DNA of 48,839 bases from a virus: IMG/VR virus record IMGVR_UViG_3300030406_003844, positions 1-48,839 of that record. The stretch is one strand, 5' to 3'. The notes beneath the pieces were generated by a model that ran no database searches, was not told the DNA's origin, and worked only from the letters and a program-made list of their open reading frames with translations. Position numbers and translations under genes: made by a program. This document shows, piece after piece, positions 44,348-48,839 of the stretch. How positions within the stretch are numbered: position 1 is the stretch's first letter; the number at the start of each line of letters is the position of its first letter.

Positions 44348-44532
44348 TCATCACCTCTTAAGTCTCTAATCCTTTGCTCCATCATGGCAATCTTGTTATC
44401 AAACTCGTATCGATATACATCTTCAGGGATGAAACCGAGGTCTCTTAGAATAAATGCTGCATTACTAGCACTCTCTAAGCAACCCAGTAGGTCAGTTATG
44501 TTGTATTCTATTGCTTTATTCATTTTCTTCAT
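44344..44532 (-). CDS. Small helical protein, 62 residues
   Basis: Starts MKKMNKAIEYNITDLLGCLE (44532; the internal ATG at 44523 is possible) and ends DNKIAMMEQRIRDLRGDE. Predominantly helical, coiled-coil-like C-terminal half. Its end overlaps the start of the zinc-finger gene and its start overlaps the upstream gene's end by about 17 bases. No family recognised. Confidence 0.6.
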   Translation of the reverse strand: MKKMNKAIEYNITDLLGCLESASNAAFILRDLGFIPEDVYRYEFDNKIAMMEQRIRDLRGDE

Positions 44533-44665
44533 GGCCCCCTTGACATTCTTCGCATAAGCCGTGTTTGTTCATGTCTTCTAACGGGTAAGCATGGGAGCAA
44601 CCCAAACAGTAACCCATCAGTATTCCTTTCTTCGTTCCTTCAATGTATTCATCGCTGTCGTTCAT
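44516..44665 (-). CDS. 49-residue four-cysteine zinc-ribbon protein
   Basis: I start at MNDSDEYIEGTKKGILMGYC (44665) after GAGTGA; an upstream start at 44713 would run across the neighbouring gene. The pairs CLGC (near residue 20) and CEEC (near residue 38) form one zinc site; the end is GGHEENE. Function unknown. Confidence 0.62.
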   Translation of the reverse strand: MNDSDEYIEGTKKGILMGYCLGCSHAYPLEDMNKHGLCEECQGGHEENE

Positions 44666-44669
44666 TTTT

Positions 44670-44837
44670 TCACTCTTCCTCTCTTCCGTATAACCAGTTG
44701 AGGTATTCCTCACTGGCGTGTATTTTGTCTATTGCTGCAATCTCTGCTCTGATTGCCTCATCGCTTAAACACTTGTGGTCACTTTCTATCCGAAAGTCCG
44801 CTTCTTTCCAGTTCCTGCATATACTGCACCTAGTCAT
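44670..44837 (-). CDS. 55-residue small protein with CxxC
   Basis: Read from the sequence: starts MTRCSICRNWKEADFRIESD, has HKCLSDEAIRAEIAAIDKIH and ends LNWLYGREEE. CSIC and the later His-Lys-Cys could bind one zinc ion. The ATG at 44837 follows GAGGTGATTGA. It begins in an ATGA overlap with the upstream small gene. Confidence 0.62.
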   Translation of the reverse strand: MTRCSICRNWKEADFRIESDHKCLSDEAIRAEIAAIDKIHASEEYLNWLYGREEE

Positions 44838-44968
44838 TCAATCACCTCGTACAAGTCTTTGATAAAGCCCTGCAAATAAACAGGGTCAGCCGCATCCATG
44901 CAACGAGCAATGTCAGAAATCGCTTCACGCAACCGCTTGACTTCTGCGAGCAGTTCATCTTCATTCAT
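44834..44968 (-). CDS. 44-residue helical microprotein
   Basis: Sequence begins MNEDELLAEVKRLREAISDI and ends YLQGFIKDLYEVIE. Largely one amphipathic helix. A 19-base stretch in it is repeated in the adjacent upstream gene, in the same frame (EVKRLR). The ATG at 44968 follows GAGGCGATTAA and it ends by ATGA overlap. Confidence 0.58.
   Translation of the reverse strand: MNEDELLAEVKRLREAISDIARCMDAADPVYLQGFIKDLYEVIE
44927..44945. repeat. 19-base direct repeat, copy 1
   Basis: The 19 bases acgcaaccgcttgacttct occur here and at 45034-45052, both encoding EVKRLR on the - strand in two adjacent small genes. Confidence 0.7.
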
Positions 44969-45183
44969 TTAATCGCCTCTTTACAATTCCCTTCTATTTG
45001 TATGAGAAATCTTTTCAATCTGTCATTCTCTTTACGCAACCGCTTGACTTCTTCAAGGAGATACACCGCATCTCTCACCAATTGCTCATCTTTGTCATTC
45101 GCCCAAACAGGTAGGGCACGACCCATCATCTGCCATCTTCCAATATCTTCTGTATGTCCTTTGTATTTGTCTGTGTCAATCAT
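44965..45183 (-). CDS. Coiled-coil hypothetical protein, 72 residues
   Basis: The ATG at 45183 follows GGTGATTGA. The first half (YKGHTEDIGRWQMMGRALPV) is of unknown fold; the second (AVYLLEEVKRLRKENDRLKR) is a charged heptad helix. It shares a 19-base repeat with the downstream microprotein gene. Function unknown. Confidence 0.62.
   Translation of the reverse strand: MIDTDKYKGHTEDIGRWQMMGRALPVWANDKDEQLVRDAVYLLEEVKRLRKENDRLKRFLIQIEGNCKEAIK
45034..45052. repeat. 19-base direct repeat, copy 2
   Basis: Identical to 44927-44945 over 19 bases, 107 bases further right, in the coiled-coil part of the 72-residue gene. Confidence 0.7.
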
Positions 45184-45193
45184 TCAATCACCT

Positions 45194-45655
45194 TCAATAA
45201 TTCATCCATGATTCTCTTTCTGCTTTCCATTCGGGAAACTCGTCTTCAATAATCTCTTTGAACGTAGTGCTATCAGTCATTATTTGATAGTTCATAGGCG
45301 TACTTTCCACAATGGGAATCTCATAGTTATAGAGGCACTGCATCGCTTCATCAACGTGAACGATGATAGTTCCTGTTCGCTCAGCCATCTTGCGAACTGC
45401 CTTGGACATCTGAGTATACTCTAGTCTGTTGTACTCATGCTCGTCCAGTGGAGGATAATTTTGTGTGGCTTCTAACATTTTGTTGATGAAATCTGACGCA
45501 CTCGTACCTTCTTCGACTTCAATCCAGTCTTCTCCTTCTTCATGTACGAGTCTCCATTCGTCTCTTGAGTGGTTGTCACGTAAGTGGTTACTTACTACGA
45601 AGTGATTGCACCTATCCACTAACCAAGAATTATCACTAACTGGGAACACCCTCAC
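45194..45655 (-). CDS. Hypothetical protein, 153 residues
   Basis: GTG at 45655 in a GTGA overlap and 7 bases after GGAGG. Beta-rich start (FPVSDNSWLVDRCNHFVVSN, WIEVEEGTSASDFINKML) followed by helices (YTQMSKAVRKMAERTGT) and a strand IIVHVDEAM. No motif or family recognised; cytoplasmic by composition. Confidence 0.62.
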   Translation of the reverse strand: MRVFPVSDNSWLVDRCNHFVVSNHLRDNHSRDEWRLVHEEGEDWIEVEEGTSASDFINKMLEATQNYPPLDEHEYNRLEYTQMSKAVRKMAERTGTIIVHVDEAMQCLYNYEIPIVESTPMNYQIMTDSTTFKEIIEDEFPEWKAERESWMNY

Positions 45656-46263
45656 TCACATTCCTCCGGCCTTTCTTTAACTAAGCGAGGAGTATCCATT
45701 TCCTCATCCCATATCAGATACTTATTGTTGTAAAATGGCTCAGACAAATCCATGTTCCATACGTTGAACGCTTCGCACAACTCTTCGATGTAATACATAT
45801 CTCTCCCTTCTCTATCACTGTGGATTGCATCTCCTACTACAGTGCGAATCATTTCTTTCCTTTTGCATACATCATTCCATGTCTCGTAAGACTCGGTCTT
45901 CTTGACATATTCAAGGTCTGCTCTATCGAATAACTTACCGAACGCAGTATTCTTCAGATGCCACAAGAACTCTTCCTTGCTCTTGTGGCTTATGTTTGCT
46001 GACCAACCTGCTTCTTCAAGTCGCTTAATGTTTTCAAGCGTGATGAAATCTGATACTTCATCGGGCTGCCAGTCAAGTGCATCCATCATCAAGACGAATC
46101 GCTCGTAGGTTTCCTCTGCTGATACCGAGTAACTACCTTCACCAATCTTACCGGTTCCAGTACGCATACACAGTACTCCAAAGGTGAAGCCGTTAGTGAC
46201 GTTCAGTTCGTCCTGTGTGAATCCCTTTTCTATTCCGTTTTCTATTCCTATAACTAATGCCAT
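45652..46263 (-). CDS. Hypothetical protein, 203 residues
   Basis: Preceded by GGAGGAATGAATATG; I choose the second ATG (46263, MALVIGIENGIEKG). Acidic, mixed alpha/beta (LMMDALDWQPDEVSDFITLE, IKRLEEAGWSANISHKSKEE). The C-terminal part is rich in aromatic and acidic residues. No recognised domain. Overlaps the next gene by GTGA. Confidence 0.62.
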   Translation of the reverse strand: MALVIGIENGIEKGFTQDELNVTNGFTFGVLCMRTGTGKIGEGSYSVSAEETYERFVLMMDALDWQPDEVSDFITLENIKRLEEAGWSANISHKSKEEFLWHLKNTAFGKLFDRADLEYVKKTESYETWNDVCKRKEMIRTVVGDAIHSDREGRDMYYIEELCEAFNVWNMDLSEPFYNNKYLIWDEEMDTPRLVKERPEECE

Positions 46264-46275
46264 ATTCATTCCTCC
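46261..46275 (-). promoter_or_regulatory. Junction cassette GGAGGAATGAATATG
   Basis: An exact copy before the 203-residue gene; the upstream product ends NKEE. Confidence 0.75.
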
Positions 46276-46598
46276 TTGTTTGTCTTTTCAATCTGCTTTC
46301 TAAACCAACCGTTCGGTGCTACCATGCCTAAGTCGTCTAACCATTGTATGATGTCTCTGTCTAGTGAGAATACACCGTCGTAGTCGTTGATGAATCCATT
46401 GTCATCAAACCACATGCCACCTTCACCGTAGTAATCTTCACCACCGGATTCAATGTCGTATATCTCAAAGCCACCACGCTGCCTATCAGCGCAAGCCCAT
46501 GCGGTTATCTTCATTGTCTTTGTCTCAGGTTTACTCGCACCAAACGAGTTCTCCCATCTTACTTTGCTTTCTCTTTCCATGTCTAATCTCTCAGTCAT
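46266..46598 (-). CDS. Hypothetical protein, 110 residues
   Basis: Starts at the ATG at 46598 in the ATGA overlap with the preceding gene (MTERLDMERESKVRWENSFG). The core (MKITAWACADRQRGGFEIYD, EGGMWFDDNGFINDYDGVFS) is glycine- and acid-rich beta structure, then IIQWLDDLGMVAP and a Lys/Glu tail ending NKEE. No family recognised. Ends at the GGAGGAATGA junction. Confidence 0.6.
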   Translation of the reverse strand: MTERLDMERESKVRWENSFGASKPETKTMKITAWACADRQRGGFEIYDIESGGEDYYGEGGMWFDDNGFINDYDGVFSLDRDIIQWLDDLGMVAPNGWFRKQIEKTNKEE

Positions 46599-47476
46599 TG
46601 TCTCATCTCCTTGTTGCATATAGCGTCATACGCCGGTTTCATTACTCCAAGCCAGCGTTTTGAAGCAGCGTAATACGCATACTCATAGTCCACAATCTCC
46701 TTGATGTAAACATCCGCTTGCCCTTTGTAATAATCATTAAGTGTGTCATACTTGCACTGTGTCTTGAGTCCTTCAGATATATTGTCCGGGTCGTACTCCT
46801 TGAGTTCCATACTTTCGTCAACATAACGAGTACAGTAGTGAAGTGAGAAACCGAAGTCACCGTTAGTACTGTTAGCGTCACCAGTGACGAACTTACCTAA
46901 CGTGTTGATTAGTTTCGCCCTAATAGTCATTGAGTCTAACAAGTTACGTTGTCGATTGGCTTCGTCGTTTGCCCTACGCTTCATGCCCATTACTAATTCA
47001 GACTGACGTTGCTTCTCCAAGTCCTCCAATACGTTGTCTCTGTTGACCCAGTGTTGTTCGATGCGACGAGTCCATCTCTTAAATACAGAGGCAACTGGTC
47101 GCGAATTTCTATTGAGTTCAGTGTACCTTGCTTGATAACTATATTTGACAAACGGCTCCACTGCGAATCTCCAAACTCTGCGAGTGTTGTAGTAACTGCC
47201 CTCTTCTTTGTAAGTTAGTAGGTGATTGACCCTGTTCTCTAGCATGACCAGTAATGTTCTGATAACGTTAGGGTCTATCTCGGATAGTGCGTTATCGACT
47301 ACCTTCTGCTTTCGCTCTTCTCTCTCCTCTTCGTCTTTCATACCGAGAGGAATGTAAGTATTGTCTGCATCAAACAGTGCGCTGAGTATATCGTTGTATT
47401 CTCTTGCGCTTACTTTCTCAAACTTAATGCCCTTGTCCACTTGTTTCCAATCTGATTTCTTGTATAACTTTGCCAT
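46595..47476 (-). CDS. Hypothetical helical protein, 293 residues
   Basis: The second ATG of a GGAGGAATGAATATG site is chosen (47476, MAKLYKKSDWKQVDKGIKFE). Long helices rich in Arg and Glu (KQKVVDNALSEIDPNVIRTL, QRQSELVMGMKRRANDEANR) and aromatic clusters (VEPFVKYSYQARYTELNR). The composition suggests a nucleic-acid- or complex-binding protein, but no domain is recognised. Confidence 0.63.
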   Translation of the reverse strand: MAKLYKKSDWKQVDKGIKFEKVSAREYNDILSALFDADNTYIPLGMKDEEEREERKQKVVDNALSEIDPNVIRTLLVMLENRVNHLLTYKEEGSYYNTRRVWRFAVEPFVKYSYQARYTELNRNSRPVASVFKRWTRRIEQHWVNRDNVLEDLEKQRQSELVMGMKRRANDEANRQRNLLDSMTIRAKLINTLGKFVTGDANSTNGDFGFSLHYCTRYVDESMELKEYDPDNISEGLKTQCKYDTLNDYYKGQADVYIKEIVDYEYAYYAASKRWLGVMKPAYDAICNKEMRQ

Positions 47477-47488
47477 ATTCATTCCTCC
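47474..47488 (-). promoter_or_regulatory. Junction cassette GGAGGAATGAATATG
   Basis: An exact copy before the 293-residue gene; the upstream product ends AKEE. Confidence 0.75.
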
Positions 47489-47736
47489 TTTGCTTTGTCG
47501 TGAGCGATTCGCATATCTCTTACTAGGCTCGGTAGTCCTGAACCTAGTCGGTTGGCCCAATCAGTTACAATGTCCAGTATACCTTGTCGGTGTCCATCGT
47601 CAAAATTATCGAAGCATTCTAGTGCTTGGCGCAGTAACGCCATACCTTCGTATGCGCCTTTCTCTGATGTCGCCGCACCTGTACCGAATCTGCCAACTGC
47701 TCTTGCTTTTCTTATCCATTCTTCTCTATTTACCAT
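47479..47736 (-). CDS. Hypothetical protein, 85 residues
   Basis: Starts MVNREEWIRKARAVGRFGTG after GGAGGAATGAGCATG (47736; 47742 is the alternative). Helical, with a GTGAATSEKGAYEGMALLRQ loop and the end RIAHDKAKEE. No family recognised. The junction on both sides is the recurrent cassette. Confidence 0.6.
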   Translation of the reverse strand: MVNREEWIRKARAVGRFGTGAATSEKGAYEGMALLRQALECFDNFDDGHRQGILDIVTDWANRLGSGLPSLVRDMRIAHDKAKEE

Positions 47737-47748
47737 GCTCATTCCTCC
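47734..47748 (-). promoter_or_regulatory. Junction cassette variant GGAGGAATGAGCATG
   Basis: A one-codon variant (AGC for AAT) before the 85-residue gene; the upstream product ends NEEE. Confidence 0.7.
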
Positions 47749-48098
47749 TCGTTTTGTGATTTGTACCACTCTCTCAATGCAATGTGATACTGCTTCTTCG
47801 CCTCACCCCACTGTGCATTCTCCCAGCAATCATTGTGAATAGGTACGATGATGTCCAATGGGTGTACTCCACCGACACGCTCTCCCCACTCAATACCGAG
47901 TGCGATGTAGTATTCGTCATGACCTGCGTCGAAGATGAAGCCACTGTCGTGTCGTGGGCAAACCTCACCGCACATGATACATTCGGGGCCAACCGGCTCA
48001 AAGTCCGGCTCGCTATACATGTCAATCAATCTGTCAATCGCATCGGGAGTTCCTGCGGTCATCCCATGTGTTTCTGTTAGTTCTCTCCAATCGCTCAT
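47739..48098 (-). CDS. Zinc-binding hypothetical protein, 119 residues
   Basis: The ATG at 48098 follows GGCGATTGAA. A helical start (DAIDRLIDMYSEPDFEP) precedes ECIMCGEVCPRHDSGFIF near residue 40, and HNDCWENAQWG near residue 88. CxxC plus later His and Asn/Asp loosely recalls an HNH-type zinc core, but a catalytic pattern cannot be confirmed. Ends EEE at the junction cassette. Confidence 0.6.
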   Translation of the reverse strand: MSDWRELTETHGMTAGTPDAIDRLIDMYSEPDFEPVGPECIMCGEVCPRHDSGFIFDAGHDEYYIALGIEWGERVGGVHPLDIIVPIHNDCWENAQWGEAKKQYHIALREWYKSQNEEE

Positions 48099-48108
48099 TT
48101 CAATCGCC

Positions 48109-48270
48109 TCAATAGTCCTCGTTTTTCCAATAGTTGCGAAGCCATGCGACTCGCTCTTTCACTCTGTCTGCGAGTATGTCGCATTCATCTAGTGAGAGGT
48201 CACTGTTCAAAAGTTCCTCAACCATTTCGTGTATCTTTGGATGCTCGTTGCTAAAGTTGTCTCCTGCCAT
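48109..48270 (-). CDS. 53-residue helical microprotein
   Basis: Read from the sequence: MAGDNFSNEHPKIHEMVEEL, LNSDLSLDECDILADRVKER, ending VAWLRNYWKNEDY. Two or three short helices, acidic. It begins one base downstream of the upstream gene's stop. No family recognised. Confidence 0.6.
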   Translation of the reverse strand: MAGDNFSNEHPKIHEMVEELLNSDLSLDECDILADRVKERVAWLRNYWKNEDY

Positions 48271-48271
48271 T

Positions 48272-48838
48272 TCAATCTCTCCTGTTTTTCTTCTTACGTG
48301 CCTTTTGTTCTTGTCTAAATTCTTCTTGCTTGTGCTTGAGTACTATGTCAATTGCCATCTCATCCCAGTGATATACTTCCTTGTAACCTATGCCATGTTT
48401 GACGAGTTCGTCAAAGTCAACGGTAACCTTGATAGGCATACCTGTTTCCCACGAAGTTTTGATACCATAGATTGTTGAGCCTTCGGGCGCATTTGTCAAT
48501 TCGTTTAGTAGGAAGAATCGCCTGTTCCAATTTTCAAAGTTGTCCACAGTCATGCCATTTGTAACCTTAGTAGGGTCACTGTAGTCTTCATAGAGTGCCC
48601 AAGTTTCTTTGCTTGAGTTATCTACACGCTCAAGACCTAACCACTCAGAGTGGTCGACAACTTCTTCGCCGTCATAGGATACGGATGGTAATTCGTCACC
48701 CTCAAATTCACTGTACTGAGGATACCAGCGCATTCCGCAACATTCGCAGTCTGATTCATACTCATAGTCGAAGTAAACATCAGTGTGTTTTTCTGCAAAT
48801 TCGTTAGCAGCCTCAGCATTTGGTGCATTTACTATGAC
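48272..48838 (-). CDS. Hypothetical protein, 5' end beyond window edge
   Basis: The frame stays open to the right edge, so the ATG at 48733 is probably internal; 188 residues are visible. Upstream of that ATG lies YEYESDCECCGMRWYPQYSE, a cysteine cluster that may bind metal. The downstream part (WALYEDYSDPTKVTNGMTVD, STIYGIKTSWETGMPIKVTV) is beta-rich, and the C-terminus is basic (RQEQKARKKKNRRD). No family recognised. Confidence 0.62.
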   Translation of the reverse strand, partial: VIVNAPNAEAANEFAEKHTDVYFDYEYESDCECCGMRWYPQYSEFEGDELPSVSYDGEEVVDHSEWLGLERVDNSSKETWALYEDYSDPTKVTNGMTVDNFENWNRRFFLLNELTNAPEGSTIYGIKTSWETGMPIKVTVDFDELVKHGIGYKEVYHWDEMAIDIVLKHKQEEFRQEQKARKKKNRRD

Positions 48839-48839
48839 A

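Noticed and set aside
48637-48828. 63-codon - strand frame with ATG at 48828
   Set aside because: It lies in another frame of the partial right-edge gene, whose own frame is open and contains a plausible cysteine site.

Overview
The window looks like the genome interior of a tailed double-stranded DNA virus of an archaeon. A virion-structure block is followed by a virus-encoded archaeal-type replisome: family B DNA polymerase, PCNA-like clamp, RFC small-subunit clamp loader, archaeo-eukaryotic primase, XPF-family nuclease and RPA-like OB-fold protein. A group II chaperonin (thermosome) is also present. Clamp, clamp loader, PolB, primase and thermosome together are the published hallmark of magroviruses, the tailed viruses of uncultured Marine Group II Euryarchaeota (Poseidoniales). 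That lineage is my inference; no marker in the window names the host. Ribosome-binding sites match the archaeal/bacterial 16S tail (GGAGG, GGTGAT, GAGGTG). No rRNA, tRNA, CRISPR array, insertion sequence or integrase was seen.

Layout: two converging arms. The left arm (2-22467, + strand) holds virion genes: two related tail/baseplate-type proteins (the first cut by the window edge), one uninterrupted 16 kb gene for a ~5350-residue protein, a baseplate-hub-like protein, a small protein, a tail-fibre-like protein and a zinc-ribbon protein. Capsid, portal and terminase genes must lie outside the window. The right arm (22468-48838, - strand) is read leftward. From 42.3 to 22.5 kb it carries nucleic-acid enzymes: HARP-SNF2 helicase, ligase-like protein, RFC, OB-fold protein, Sak4/RecA-like ATPase, clamp, PolB, Cas4/RecB-like nuclease, PriS-PriL-type primase, winged-helix protein, XPF-type nuclease, MCM-like ATPase and thermosome. 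From 48.8 to 42.2 kb it is a dense array of small, mostly unrecognisable proteins, many with paired cysteines, plus a ParB-like protein. The two arms meet with directly abutting stop codons at 22467/22468.

Packing is extreme. Almost every junction in the right arm is an ATGA/GTGA/TGATG overlap or a gap of at most about a dozen bases. The only real intergenic region is 126 bp upstream of the clamp gene (32247-32372). It contains two hairpins, one of which covers the clamp gene's ribosome-binding site. A recurrent junction, GGAGGAATGAATATG, fuses ribosome-binding site, upstream stop and downstream start, and explains why many proteins here end in Glu-Glu.

The genes suggest a virus that primes, replicates and recombines its own DNA with archaeal-type machinery. 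It may use the host large RFC subunit, and it may fold its very large virion protein with its own chaperonin. Several replication enzymes carry unusual key-residue changes (chaperonin CYDGTT, PolB YGHTDS, ligase-like protein without the KxDG lysine, nuclease ECK in place of ERK); these are reported separately.
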